Source: an uncultured Woeseiaceae bacterium
GTDB lineage: Bacteria > Pseudomonadota > Gammaproteobacteria > Steroidobacterales > Woeseiaceae
Direction of reading: 5' to 3'
Length of the DNA: 64,000 nt
Assembly (NCBI GenBank): GCA_945788625.1
Contig: CALZMQ010000018.1
Coordinates: 1-64,000, forward strand
Position numbers and translations under genes: made by a program. The notes beneath the pieces were generated by a model. It was not told the origin of the DNA. It saw nothing but the letters and a program-made list of their open reading frames with translations, and did not search any database. This document shows positions 31,029-41,000 of this stretch, one piece after another. How positions within the stretch are numbered: the first letter of the stretch is position 1; every line of letters begins with the position of its first letter.

Positions 31029-31254
31029 CTTGTCAGTCGCGCAATCCCTTGCTGCGATGTTGATACGTATCCCAACCGTACCGGGAGACTGGTAGCATAC
31101 GCCGTTCTGAAAACCGGACCGTTGTATCAGTCACGCCGGGCGGACAGGCCAAAGCATCGCCAAGCGACGGATATTTCAAGGATTATGAGTATGCTGACGA
31201 ACGCCGGGGTCCGGCGTGACCGCTGTCACAGAAAACGTAAGGCGTTAACATAAA

Positions 31255-32004
31255 GTGAACTGGGTCACAAGAAGCCTTGCGGCCGCCTGGGGAGTGCTGG
31301 CATGGCTGTCATTTGCGCTGGCCGTGCTGTTCTCGCTGTTGGTCACTACATTTCTCCCCGGACCGGAGCGCCGCGCACGTCTCGTCACCGGGGCCGCCAA
31401 AGCTGTGTTCGTCATGGCCGGCGTGAAGGTCACGGTCTCCGGCAGGGACAACATGCCGCACGACCACTGCGTCGTGGTCGCCAATCACGCCAGCTACATC
31501 GACGGCATACTGCTCAAAGGATACCTTCCCGCGCGTTTCAGTTTCGTGATCAAAGGCGAATTCCGGAACGTTCCCATCGCGCATTTCCTGCTGCGGCGAT
31601 CCGGTTCCAAGTTCGTCGAGCGCAACGAGCAGTCCGGCAGCGCGCGCGACGCGAGACAGATCGTCAAGGCCGCCCAGGGCGGCGAATCGCTGGCCCTGTT
31701 CCCGGAGGGGACGTTTCGCAAGGAACGTGGCGTTGGCCGCTTTCGTCCCGGCGCATTCGTTGCCGCGGTCAGAGGTGACTTGCCGGTCATTCCGGTCGCC
31801 ATCAGCGGCACCCGCTACATGATGCCCTCCGGGCGACTGCTGCCGCGGCCAAATGCGCTTAGAATTGACATATTGCCGGCCATTGCCCCGGGCGATGCGG
31901 GCTTCCAGGACAGCCGGGCGCTTGCGGAAACGGCACGGCAGCGAATTCTCGCGGTGCTCGACGAGCCGGACCTGTTGCAGCGACCCGACGCCGCAGAATC
32001 CTGA
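31255..32004 (+). CDS. plsC: 1-acyl-sn-glycerol-3-phosphate acyltransferase
   Basis: Membrane acyltransferase making phosphatidic acid from lysophosphatidic acid. The 249-residue protein has a hydrophobic N-terminus (about 8-33). The HX4D motif is H78-A-S-Y-I-D83, and the FPEGT block is present near 150, followed by RFRPGA and PVIPVAI. The GTG at 31255 gives MNWVTRSLAAAW. The thiolase gene follows after 30 bases on the same strand, so the two are probably co-transcribed. Other PlsC-domain acyltransferases, such as ornithine lipid types, remain possible. Confidence 0.88.
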   Translation: MNWVTRSLAAAWGVLAWLSFALAVLFSLLVTTFLPGPERRARLVTGAAKAVFVMAGVKVTVSGRDNMPHDHCVVVANHASYIDGILLKGYLPARFSFVIKGEFRNVPIAHFLLRRSGSKFVERNEQSGSARDARQIVKAAQGGESLALFPEGTFRKERGVGRFRPGAFVAAVRGDLPVIPVAISGTRYMMPSGRLLPRPNALRIDILPAIAPGDAGFQDSRALAETARQRILAVLDEPDLLQRPDAAES

Positions 32005-32034
32005 TTGCTTGGACACGAACTGGAGATAGAAAGC

Positions 32035-33219
32035 ATGAGTGCAGACAAGGTAGTCATCGTAGCGGCCAGGCGCACCCCGCTGGGCGCATTCCAGGGCTCA
32101 CTGTCACGGGCCCAGAGCCCGCAACTCGCGACGGAGGCGATCAAGGCCTGCGTTGAGGATTCCGGCATCGATGTGGCGAGTGTCAGCGAGGTGTTCATGG
32201 GATGCGTCTTGCCGGCCGGCCTGGGCCAGGCACCCGCCCGGCAGGCCGCGCTGGGTGCCGGCATTTCGCTGAGCGCCGGATGCACGACGGTGAACAAGGT
32301 CTGCGGTTCGGGTATGAAATCCGCGATGCTGGGCCACGACCTGATCATGGCCGGCAGCGCGTCGGTCGTCGTTGCCGGCGGTATGGAGTCGATGTCGAAT
32401 GCGCCCTATCTCCTGCCGAAGGCCCGTGGCGGCTACCGCATGGGGCACCAGGAAGTCGTCGATCACATGTTTCTCGACGGGCTGCAAAGTCCGTTCGACG
32501 GCAACATGATGGGACACTTTGCCGATGTGACCGCGCAGAAATACGGCTTCAGCCGCGAGGACCAGGACAGTTATGCGATCGAATCGGTCACGAGAGCGCG
32601 CGCCGCAGTCGCTGACGGATCGTTCAAAGCAGAGATCACACCGGTCACGATTGCGACCCGCAAGGGTGACGTCACGGTCGACGAAGACGAAGGACCCGCG
32701 ACCGCCCACCCGGAGAAGATCCCGACCCTGCGGCCGGCGTTCGCTAAGGACGGCACCGTGACGGCAGCGAGCTCGTCCTCGATTTCGGACGGCGCGGCCG
32801 CGCTCATACTCATGAGCGCGAGCGAGGCCGACAAACGCGGCCTGACGCCGCTCGCGACGATCGCCGGGCACTCCGGGTTCGCCCACGAGCCCGAGTGGTT
32901 CACAACGGCGCCGGTGTTCGCGGTCAGGGCCCTGCACGAAAAACTCGGCTGGAGCGCCGATAACGTCGATCTCTACGAGATCAACGAGGCGTTTGCCTGC
33001 GTGACCATGGCGGCAATGAAGGACCTCGGACTGGATCACTCGAAGGTGAACGTCAATGGCGGCGCTTGCGCGCTCGGTCACCCGATCGGGGCCAGCGGCG
33101 CGAGGATCATCGTCACCCTGCTGCACGCCCTTCGGGCCCGCGGACTCAAGCGCGGTATCGCATCACTTTGCATCGGGGGCGGCGAAGCTACCGCTATCGC
33201 TCTCGAAACAGCACCTTAA
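32035..33219 (+). CDS. Acetyl-CoA C-acyltransferase (thiolase)
   Basis: A 394-residue thiolase that joins or cleaves acyl-CoA and acetyl-CoA. The acylated cysteine is C90 in NKVCGSGMKSAM. The active histidine is in GGACALGHPIGASGARI, and the second cysteine is in CIGGGEATA. The ATG at 32035 (MSADKVVIVAARRTPLGAF) fits the family start and is better than an in-frame upstream start. The residues suit an acetoacetyl-CoA-type thiolase, but chain-length preference is unclear. It precedes an SDR by 20 bases, and the pair probably acts in beta-oxidation or in its reverse. Confidence 0.92.
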   Translation: MSADKVVIVAARRTPLGAFQGSLSRAQSPQLATEAIKACVEDSGIDVASVSEVFMGCVLPAGLGQAPARQAALGAGISLSAGCTTVNKVCGSGMKSAMLGHDLIMAGSASVVVAGGMESMSNAPYLLPKARGGYRMGHQEVVDHMFLDGLQSPFDGNMMGHFADVTAQKYGFSREDQDSYAIESVTRARAAVADGSFKAEITPVTIATRKGDVTVDEDEGPATAHPEKIPTLRPAFAKDGTVTAASSSSISDGAAALILMSASEADKRGLTPLATIAGHSGFAHEPEWFTTAPVFAVRALHEKLGWSADNVDLYEINEAFACVTMAAMKDLGLDHSKVNVNGGACALGHPIGASGARIIVTLLHALRARGLKRGIASLCIGGGEATAIALETAP

Positions 33220-33239
33220 AACGACCAGAGGGGATACAC

Positions 33240-34007
33240 ATGGACTTATCGAATGCCAAAGCCATCGTTACGGGCGGCGCGTCCGGTCTCGGACTGGCGA
33301 CGGCGGAACGTGTCATCGAGGCCGGTGGCCAGGTCGTCCTGTTCGATATCAACGATGAACAGGGCGAGGCTTGCGCCGCGAAACTCGGCGACCGGGCCCA
33401 CTTTATAAATACGGACGTTGCCGACGAAGATTCGGTCAAAGCGGCGTGCAAAGCCGCCAATGAACTTATGGGAGGCACCACGCTTGCCGTCAACTGCGCA
33501 GGCATCGCGCCGGCGGGCCGCACGCTGGGCCGCGAGGGTCCGTGGCCTGCCGAGAATTTCAACCGCGTCATCCAGGTCAATCTCGTCGGCTCCTACAACG
33601 TCACCAAGGAGGCGGCGGCCTTCATGCAAGTGAACGAGCCCAACGACCAGGGCGAGCGCGGCGTCGTCATCAGCACCGCATCCATCGCCGCCTTCGAGGG
33701 GCAGATCGGGCAAGCGGCCTATTCGGCCTCGAAAGGCGGCGTGGTCGGCATGATGCTGCCGCTGGCGCGCGAATTCGCGCAGTTCGGAATTCGTGTCAAC
33801 ACGATTGCGCCGGGCATCTTCATGACACCGATGATGGCCGGCATGCCCGAAGAGGTGCAGGAGTCGCTCGGCAAGCAGGTACCGTTTCCTCCGCGGCTGG
33901 GACGACCCGAGGAGTATGCGGACACGGTGGCCTACATCTACGGCAACGCCATGGTGAACGGCGAGACGATCCGCGTGGACGGCGCCATCCGCATGCAGCC
34001 GAAGTAG
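33240..34007 (+). CDS. Short-chain dehydrogenase, HSD17B10/3-hydroxyacyl-CoA type
   Basis: A 255-residue SDR. The cofactor motif is TGGASGLG (residues 12-19), and an acidic residue after the second strand (FDIND) predicts NAD. The catalytic Ser is in ISTASIAAFEG, and the YSASKGG motif supplies Tyr and Lys. The insertion LGREGPWPAENFNRVIQVNLVGSYNVTK is typical of type II 3-hydroxyacyl-CoA dehydrogenases related to HSD10. With the thiolase 20 bases upstream it would supply the third and fourth steps of beta-oxidation. A run of C and A-rich sequence and large inverted repeats follow the stop codon. Confidence 0.88.
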   Translation: MDLSNAKAIVTGGASGLGLATAERVIEAGGQVVLFDINDEQGEACAAKLGDRAHFINTDVADEDSVKAACKAANELMGGTTLAVNCAGIAPAGRTLGREGPWPAENFNRVIQVNLVGSYNVTKEAAAFMQVNEPNDQGERGVVISTASIAAFEGQIGQAAYSASKGGVVGMMLPLAREFAQFGIRVNTIAPGIFMTPMMAGMPEEVQESLGKQVPFPPRLGRPEEYADTVAYIYGNAMVNGETIRVDGAIRMQPK

Positions 34008-34056
34008 CCCCCACCCCACACCCACCCCCACCGCGGCGGAACAGGCGGCCGGCTGA

Positions 34057-34197
34057 TGCGGGCTGCGGCTGGGGAGTTCCTCTCGCTTAAGCTCGCTCGA
34101 CGTCCCTGTCTCGCTCGCATCGGGCTCCGCTGGCTTTGGCGTCCTGCGTCGCGGCGCTTCGCACGACGCTCGTGAAACTCCCCAGCCGCAGCCCGCA
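34057..34197. repeat. 22-bp perfect inverted repeat with 97-base loop
   Basis: The left arm (34057-34078, starting TGCGGGCTGCGGC) is the exact reverse complement of the right arm (34176-34197). The loop has CTCGCT-rich sequence resembling part of the nearby dispersed repeat. It may stop transcription from both sides, or it may be the ends of a small decayed element. Confidence 0.8.
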
Positions 34198-34231
34198 GAA
34201 CATGACGCGCGCCATTCAGGCGAGCGGACGA

Positions 34232-34290
34232 GATGTTTGTTGGCGAGACATAAAGCGAGCGCAGCGAGACAGTCCGCCAACAAATATGTC
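34232..34290. repeat. Dispersed hairpin repeat, copy 2
   Basis: Stem TGTTGGCG (34238-34245) pairs with CGCCAACA (34275-34282) around a 29-base loop. The loop is identical to copy 1 (20663-20724) except at one position. The single stem difference is compensated on the other arm. Confidence 0.8.
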
Positions 34291-34405
34291 GGCCGATCGC
34301 CAAATTCGTATGAGCCGGGCGGCGGCAGCGAGTGTGGGGTGTGCAATTCACCCAGTGATCGACGCCACCGTGGTGGGGGAGAAAGAGGGGTGGTGGGGTT
34401 GAGGC

Positions 34406-36055
34406 TCACATATTGGCGTAGTTGGGGCCGCCACCGCCCTCCGGCACCGCCCAGACGATGTTTTGCCGCGGATCCTTGATATCGCAGGTCTTGCAGTGCA
34501 CGCAGTTCGTCGCACTGATCTGGAATTGTTTCTCACCGCCCTCTTCGACGATTTCGTAAACGCCCGCGGGGCAATATCGTTGTGCGGGTTCGTCGTAGAG
34601 CGGCAAATTGTAATCAACCGGTATCGAGTCGTCCTTCAGTTTGAGGTGCGACGGCTGGTCTTCCTCGTGATTGGTGCTCGACAGGAACACCGATGACAGC
34701 TTGTCGAAGGTAATTACACCGTCCGGCTTCGGATAGTCGATGGGTTTCGCGTCGGCCGCCTTGTCCAGCGACTCGTGGTCCGGCACCCGGTTGTGCCAGG
34801 TGAACGGCAGCTTGCCGAAGAAGATATTCTGGTCGATGAACGCGAAGGCGCCGCCCAGCAAGGTGCCGAGTTTGTGCAGGCCGGGCCCGAAGTTGCGTCC
34901 CTTGTGGAGCTCCTTGTGCACCCAGGATTCCTTGACGCTGTCTTCGAAATCGATAAGTTCCGAGTAGCCGTCGTCACCTGACGAGAGCGCCCTGTGAATG
35001 CTCTCGGCCGCCAGCATGCCTGTCTTCATAGCCGTGTGGGCGCCCTTGATCTTGACGCCATTCAGGAACCCTGCCGAGCATCCGACGAGCATGCCACCGG
35101 GAAATGCGAGTTTCGGCAACGACTGCAGGCCGCCCTTGTTGACGGCGCGGGCACCGTAAGCCACTCGCTTGCCGCCCTCGAGATAACTGCGGATCTTCGG
35201 GTGCAGTTTCCAGCGTTGAAACTCGTCGAACGTCGAGAGGTGCGGGTTCTTGTAGTTCAGCGCAATGATCAGGCCGAGAAACACCTTGTTGTTGGCGGCA
35301 TGGTAGAGGAAGCCGCCGCCCTCCGTGTGGTTGTCGAGCGGCCAGCCTGTTGTATGAACGACCATGCCCTCCCGGTGTTTCGAGGGGTCGATCTCCCAGA
35401 CCTCCTTGATGCCGATTCCGTAGTGTTGAGGATCGCAATTCTCGCGCAGCTCGAATCGAGCCATCAATTGCTCGCTGAGGTTGCCGCGCACGCCCTCGGC
35501 GAAAACGGTGTACTTGCCGAGCAACTCGTACCCTGCCTGATACGAACCCTTCCTCTCGCCGTCCTTGCCGATGCCCATGTCGCTCGTCGCCACGCCCGCG
35601 ACGCGGCCGTCTGCGTCGAAGATAATCTCCGAGGCAGCAAAGCCGGGAAAAATGTTTGCGCCCAGGGCCTCGGCCTGCTCACCCAGCCATTGGCAAAGTT
35701 GCCCCTGACTGATGATGTAGTTGCCGTGATTGTGCATTGGTCGCGGGAGAAACAGGCCGGGGACGCGCATGGCACCGGTCTCGCTCGTGAGGTAATGCAC
35801 GAGATCGCCTGTCACTGCGGTCTTGACTGGCGCGCCCTTGTCCGCCCAGTCCGGGAAAAGTTCGTTGAGGGCCGTCGGCTCGAAGACGTTGCCGGACAGG
35901 ATATGTGCGCCGATCTCGGAGCCCTTTTCAACCACGACAACGGAGAGACTTTCGTCAAGTTGCAGCAATCGACATGCCGCAGACAGGCCCGCCGGCCCGG
36001 CGCCGACGATCACGACATCAAACTCCATCGATTCGCGTTCACTTTCTTCTGACAT
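34406..36055 (-). CDS. Electron transfer flavoprotein-ubiquinone oxidoreductase
   Basis: Passes electrons from acyl-CoA dehydrogenases, via ETF, to the quinone pool at the inner membrane. From the ATG at 36055 it has 549 residues. The FAD-binding GAGPAG is at 18-23. The 4Fe-4S cluster cysteines are C495 (CPAGVYE), C518, C521 and C524 (NCVHCKTC). The usual end WAVPEGGGGPNYANM is present. It links with the acyl-CoA dehydrogenases at 56850-59192. An in-frame extension upstream to 36292 runs into zapE on the other strand and is rejected. Confidence 0.95.
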   Translation of the reverse strand: MSEESERESMEFDVVIVGAGPAGLSAACRLLQLDESLSVVVVEKGSEIGAHILSGNVFEPTALNELFPDWADKGAPVKTAVTGDLVHYLTSETGAMRVPGLFLPRPMHNHGNYIISQGQLCQWLGEQAEALGANIFPGFAASEIIFDADGRVAGVATSDMGIGKDGERKGSYQAGYELLGKYTVFAEGVRGNLSEQLMARFELRENCDPQHYGIGIKEVWEIDPSKHREGMVVHTTGWPLDNHTEGGGFLYHAANNKVFLGLIIALNYKNPHLSTFDEFQRWKLHPKIRSYLEGGKRVAYGARAVNKGGLQSLPKLAFPGGMLVGCSAGFLNGVKIKGAHTAMKTGMLAAESIHRALSSGDDGYSELIDFEDSVKESWVHKELHKGRNFGPGLHKLGTLLGGAFAFIDQNIFFGKLPFTWHNRVPDHESLDKAADAKPIDYPKPDGVITFDKLSSVFLSSTNHEEDQPSHLKLKDDSIPVDYNLPLYDEPAQRYCPAGVYEIVEEGGEKQFQISATNCVHCKTCDIKDPRQNIVWAVPEGGGGPNYANM

Positions 36056-36175
36056 GTTTCCCGCTCTCCATTTTCCTTGTAGCGTGTATCTTAGCAGTCT
36101 CTCTGGCGGCCTCTGAAGCCGCAGGTTAATCTTGCCGGGCCGCAATAATGGTGCACATACAGGATTAAAGGTAGT

Positions 36176-37270
36176 TTGAATATTCGCGAAGCCTACGAGG
36201 ACAGCCTGCGCCGCGAAGGCCATGTCAGGGACCCGGCGCAGGAAGATATCGTCGCCAGGCTCGAAGACCTGCAGGCACGCATCGGCCAACACGACCAGCC
36301 GAGCGGATTACTGCACTCATTGATGCGCCGCGCGCGAAACAGGCAACAAACCGGTGTTCGTGGGCTGTACCTTTGGGGCGGCGTCGGTCGCGGCAAGACC
36401 TTCCTGATGGACCTTTTCTTCGAGACGCTTGCCATCGAGGCGAAGAGGCGCATCCACTTTCACCGCATGATGCACGAGATTCACGATCGTCTTAAGCAAC
36501 TCGACGACGTCGCCGACCCGCTGGATCGTGTGGCCGCGGATATTGCACGCGACACCCGCGTGCTCTGCTTCGACGAGTTTTTCGTCAGCGATATCGGCGA
36601 TGCGATGATACTCGGCCGCCTGCTCGACGGACTGTTCTCGCGCGGCGTGACGCTGGTGACGACATCCAATTCCAAACCGGACGACCTCTATCCGGACGGC
36701 TTGCAGCGGCAACGATTCCTGCCGGCGATCGCATTGCTGCACGAGCACACCGAGGTCGTCAACATGGACGGCAGCACCGATTACCGGTTGAGGCTGCTGC
36801 AAAAAGCCGGCACCTACCTTGCCCCCGACGATTCGAATGCCCGCCGTAAACTGGCCCGTTTCTTCGACGAGTCGGCATCCAGCCAGATCGCGGAGAACCT
36901 CGATCTCGACATCAATGGGCGCCAGGTGCGTGCCCGCATGTGTGCAAAGAGCATCGCATGGTTCGGCTTCGAGGAAATCTGCGACGGCCCGCGCAGCCAG
37001 GCCGACTACATTGAAATCGCCCGCTGGTACCCGTCGGTAATCGTATCCGGGGTACCGCAATTCGACGCCACGCTCGAAAACCAGGCGCGTCGGTTCGTCT
37101 CGCTCGTCGACGAATTCTACGACAGGCGAGTGAAGCTCATCGTCTCCGCCGCAACGGACGTGCATACGCTGTACGCCGGCGAGCGCCTGAATTTCGAATT
37201 TGAACGCACAATAAGCCGCCTCATCGAAATGCAGTCAAACGCGTACCTCGCCCTGCCCCACCTTGCATGA
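36176..37270 (+). CDS. zapE: Cell division ATPase ZapE (AFG1 family)
   Basis: AAA-type ATPase that acts on the Z-ring, related to yeast Afg1. The 364-residue protein has a Walker A GGVGRGKT at 68-75, and a Walker B (CFDEFFVSDI) followed by sensor TTSNSKPDDLY. The end RTISRLIEMQSNAYL is typical. The start is TTG at 36176, preceded by AAAGG five bases upstream, and gives NIREAYEDSLRREGHV. It is divergent from ETF-QO and followed after 13 bases by a MarR gene. Confidence 0.9.
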   Translation: MNIREAYEDSLRREGHVRDPAQEDIVARLEDLQARIGQHDQPSGLLHSLMRRARNRQQTGVRGLYLWGGVGRGKTFLMDLFFETLAIEAKRRIHFHRMMHEIHDRLKQLDDVADPLDRVAADIARDTRVLCFDEFFVSDIGDAMILGRLLDGLFSRGVTLVTTSNSKPDDLYPDGLQRQRFLPAIALLHEHTEVVNMDGSTDYRLRLLQKAGTYLAPDDSNARRKLARFFDESASSQIAENLDLDINGRQVRARMCAKSIAWFGFEEICDGPRSQADYIEIARWYPSVIVSGVPQFDATLENQARRFVSLVDEFYDRRVKLIVSAATDVHTLYAGERLNFEFERTISRLIEMQSNAYLALPHLA

Positions 37271-37283
37271 TAGATTGTCCGGC

Positions 37284-37733
37284 ATGAGCAGCGAATTGAT
37301 CCTCGAAAACTTTCTGCCCTACCGGCTTTCCATCTTGTCGCACACGGTCAGCACCACGATAGCGCAGGTCTACGACAAGCGATTCTCGCTTTCAATCCCG
37401 GAGTGGCGCGTCATCGCGATTCTCGGTCGATTCCCGGGCCTGTCGGCCGTCGAGGTCGCGGAACGAACGCTCATGGACAAGGTCGCGGTCAGCCGCGCGG
37501 TCACCAAACTGATCAAGAACGGCCGCATCGACCGCGAGTTCGCCGACGCAGACCGGCGCCGCTCGATCCTCAATCTGTCGGAAGAAGGCCGCCTCGTGCA
37601 CGACGAAGTGGCTCCGCTCGCACTCGAGTTCGAGCGTGACCTGCTATCCGGCCTCGATGCAGATGACGTCGAGAAACTCGACGTCATCATGGAGCGCCTG
37701 ATGGCGCGCGCAAGGAAGCTCGGCGAGTCCTGA
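37284..37733 (+). CDS. MarR-family transcriptional regulator
   Basis: A 149-residue winged helix-turn-helix repressor-type protein. The recognition part is LSAVEVAERTLMDKVAVSRAVTKLIKNGRIDREFADADRRRSILNL (about 55-105, split here), typical of MarR with the DxR wing. The ATG at 37284 is preferred over an in-frame TTG at 37263. It follows zapE by 13 bases, so it may be co-transcribed. No target is evident. The large NAD-GDH gene downstream has its own promoter. Confidence 0.88.
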   Translation: MSSELILENFLPYRLSILSHTVSTTIAQVYDKRFSLSIPEWRVIAILGRFPGLSAVEVAERTLMDKVAVSRAVTKLIKNGRIDREFADADRRRSILNLSEEGRLVHDEVAPLALEFERDLLSGLDADDVEKLDVIMERLMARARKLGES

Positions 37734-37901
37734 TCCGACCCTGCCCCGGGCCAAAATCTACCGCCCGATGCAACCGTCATTTCATGACACGTGCGTGTGA
37801 ATCGATGCGTCGAGTTCGCACTCATTTTGCCGCTCGATTCGTGGGCGCCAATGAGGAATTTCGTAAGTTATTCGGCAAGCGATTCCACGCTTGTTCAAAT
37901 C

Positions 37902-37928
37902 TTGTTGCAGGTCCAATTACTGTATAAT
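37902..37928 (+). promoter_or_regulatory. Promoter of the NAD-glutamate dehydrogenase gene
   Basis: A perfect TATAAT -10 (37923-37928) is preceded by TTGTTG (37902-37907) at 15 bases. The expected start near 37935 gives a leader of about 95 bases to the GTG at 38029. It also rules out the in-frame TTG at 37891, which lies upstream of the -35. Confidence 0.6.
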
Positions 37929-38028
37929 GCGATGCGCTTTCCGGGGTCATCTTCAGGACCTGCAGTACCCAAATGCAACATTTCGCACTCAACCATTCGG
38001 GCCGGCACGGCCGGCCGGAGCATTCGCA

Positions 38029-41000
38029 GTGACAGCAAACGAAAATCGTCGTGGCGGAGACATCAGGCAGCTAATCGTCGACAAGATCGTTTCATCGCGA
38101 GTCTCCTCGCGCTACCTCAAAGGCCCGGCCGACACGAAACGATTCCTGCAGCAGTACTTCGCCGACGTTCCGGTTGAGGACCTGCAAGGCCGATCAGAAC
38201 CGGTCATGGCCCGGGTGGCGATCGACCATCTCGAATTCGCCGCCAAGCGGCGCAAAGGGCAGGCGCTGGTCCGGATCTTCAATGCCAACGAGAAGGAACA
38301 CGGTTACACCTCGGCGTTCACGTTCGTCGAGATGGTGAACGACGACATGCCGTTTCTCGTCGATTCGGTTGCTGCCGCCATCAACCGCCACAGCCGTGCC
38401 GTGCACATTACGGTGCACCCGATCATCTCGATCAAGCGCGACCGCAAAGGCCAGGTGAGCGCGATTACAGGGCCCGAAGACGAGGACGCCTGCTCCGAAT
38501 CGTTCGTTCGATTCGCCATCGACCGCGAATCCGATGCGGGCGAATTGAAGCTGCTGCGGCAGGAAATAAACAAAGTGCTCCGCGACGTCAGGCTCGCTGT
38601 TCGCGACTGGGCCCAGATGCGCGAACGCATGTACGAAACTCGCGATATGCTCGAAAACGGACCCAGGGGCGTCGACCCGCTACTGCGTACCGAGAGCCAG
38701 GCGTTGCTGGACTGGCTGGCAGACGATCACTTTACCTTCCTGGGATTCCGCGAATACAGGCTCTCCAAAAAGGGCAAACGCGTGTTCCTGAACGCTGTGC
38801 AAGGCACAGGGCTCGGCGTTCTGAGCCGCGACGACCGCGGCACGAGAACCGTGGAACTCACCGCCGAAATGCGTCGCCTGACGCGAACCCGCGACTGGCT
38901 CATCCTGACCAAGGCCAATTCGCGATCCACCGTGCACCGACCGGCTTTTCTGGATTACATCGGCGTAAAGATCTACGACGAGAAGGGTAATGCCGTTGGC
39001 GAGCGTCGCTTCATCGGTTTGCTGACGTCGGTGGCTTACAGCGCGAGCCCGAAAAACATCCCCTTATTGCGGCACAAGGTGAAAAAAGTTTTCGAGCGTG
39101 CGCAGGTCGATGCCCTGGGCCATCGGGGCAAGGCATTGCTGCACATCATCGACACGTTCCCGCGGGAAGAGTTATTCCAGAGTACCGTTCAGGACCTGGC
39201 CCGGACGACGGTCGGCATCCTGAACCTGCAGGATCGGCAACGCGTCAAGTTCTTTCTGCGGCGCGACGCGTTTCGACGTTTCTTTTCCTGCCTTGTTTAT
39301 GTGCCACGTGAAAAATACACGACCGCCATTCGCAGGCAGACAGAAAAGCACCTCACCGAGGCCTTTGGCGGGGTATCGGTCGACTCGGCAGTGCAGATTT
39401 CCGATTCCGCGCTGGCGCGCGTGCACATTATCGTGCGCACGCCGGCAGGCGAGCGTCCGCGCATCAGCATCGACAAAATCGAGGAACAGCTGGCCGACCT
39501 CGTCGTTACCTGGTCGGACCGCTTGCGGGACGAATTGATCGAGGCCTACGGCGCTGACGAAGGTCACCGGTTGAATCGCGCCTACGGCAACGTGTTCCCG
39601 GCCGGATTCCAGGAGGACACGGCACCGCGCGAGGCCTGCTCCGATATCCGCCGCATCGACGGGATGCTGGAGAGCGACACCCAGCGCTCGGTTGATTTGT
39701 ACCACCCCGAGGACTCCGAACCCGGCCACATGCATTTCATGGTTTACAGCATGGGCGAACCGATCGCACTGTCGGAAACGATGCCCGTGCTCGAGCATAT
39801 GGGCGTCGACGTCTATACGGAACACCCCTACGAACTCAACCTGCAATCCGGTGAGTCCTTCTGGATACAGGACTTTCACCTGCGCCACGAAAGCGGCTCG
39901 GCGGTCGACGTGGACGCGGTCTCCGATCGTTTCGAAGCTTGTTTCATGGCTGCGTTGCGTGGCGACGCGGAGAACGACGGACTCAATCGGCTGATCATCG
40001 GCGCGGGCCTCAACTGGCGGCAAACGGCGTTGCTGCGCTGCTACGCCAAACACATACAACAGCTCGGCCTCCCGTTCAGCCAGGCGTACATGGAAGATGT
40101 GCTGGTCGCCCATGCCCGTCTCGCCGGCTCGCTGGTCCGGCTTTTTGAAACCCAGTTCGACCCGGACCTGTCGAAGGCGAAACGCACGCGCGAACTGAAT
40201 GCGATTGGCAACTCCGTCGATCGTCGCCTGACGAAGGCGCGCAACGTCGACGAGGATCGCATCCTCACGGCGTTCGCGGGCGGCATCCGCGCGACCTTGC
40301 GCAGCAATTATTTCCAGACTGTCGACGGAACCGCCGACGGCGCGCAGAAACCCTATATTTCGATCAAGCTGGATCCGGCGCAGCTTCCGGAGATTCCGCT
40401 ACCGAGGCCGCACTACGAAGTATTCGTCTACTCGCCCGAAGTCGAAGGCGTGCATCTTCGCGGCGGTGAAATCGCGCGCGGCGGCCTGCGATGGTCCGAT
40501 CGGCGCGAGGATTTTCGCACCGAGGTTCTCGGGCTGATGAAGGCACAGGTCGTGAAAAACACCGTTATCGTGCCCACCGGCGCAAAGGGCGGCTTTTTTC
40601 CGAAGCGCGCCCCGGTTGGTGACCGCGCGCAAATCCTCGAGAACGGCATCCACTGCTACAAGACGTTTATCCGCGGCCTGCTCGACCTGACCGATAACGT
40701 CGTTGACGGGGACGTTGTAGCACCCGACCGAGTCGTACGCCGCGACGGGGACGATCCCTACCTGGTCGTTGCGGCGGACAAGGGTACGGCGACGTTTTCC
40801 GATATCGCGAATGGCATTTCGGCCGATTATGGCTTCTGGCTGGACGATGCGTTCGCGTCCGGCGGCTCGGCCGGTTACGACCACAAGAAAATGGGCATCA
40901 CGGCACGTGGAGCCTGGGAGGCTGTCAAGCGGCATTTCCACGAACTGGGTCTGAACACACAGACCGAGGAATTCACCGTAGCCGGTATCGGCGACATGAG

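Larger units (their letters stand above)
34008..34405. other. Structured convergent intergenic region
   Basis: This 398-base gap lies between two convergent operons. It holds a C-rich stretch (34009-34032), a 22-bp perfect inverted repeat (34057-34197), a second copy of the dispersed hairpin repeat (34232-34290) and a G-rich end (34370-34400). No open frame here resembles a known protein, so I call no gene. Confidence 0.6.

Noticed and set aside
33246..34409. Minus-strand frame covering the SDR and the following spacer
   Set aside because: Its sequence is antisense to a clear SDR and crosses the repeats; no family match.
37891..38028. 46-residue upstream extension of the NAD-glutamate dehydrogenase
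   Set aside because: The TTG start lies upstream of the TATAAT promoter, and the added residues look unlike the family. The GTG at 38029 has a GGAG.
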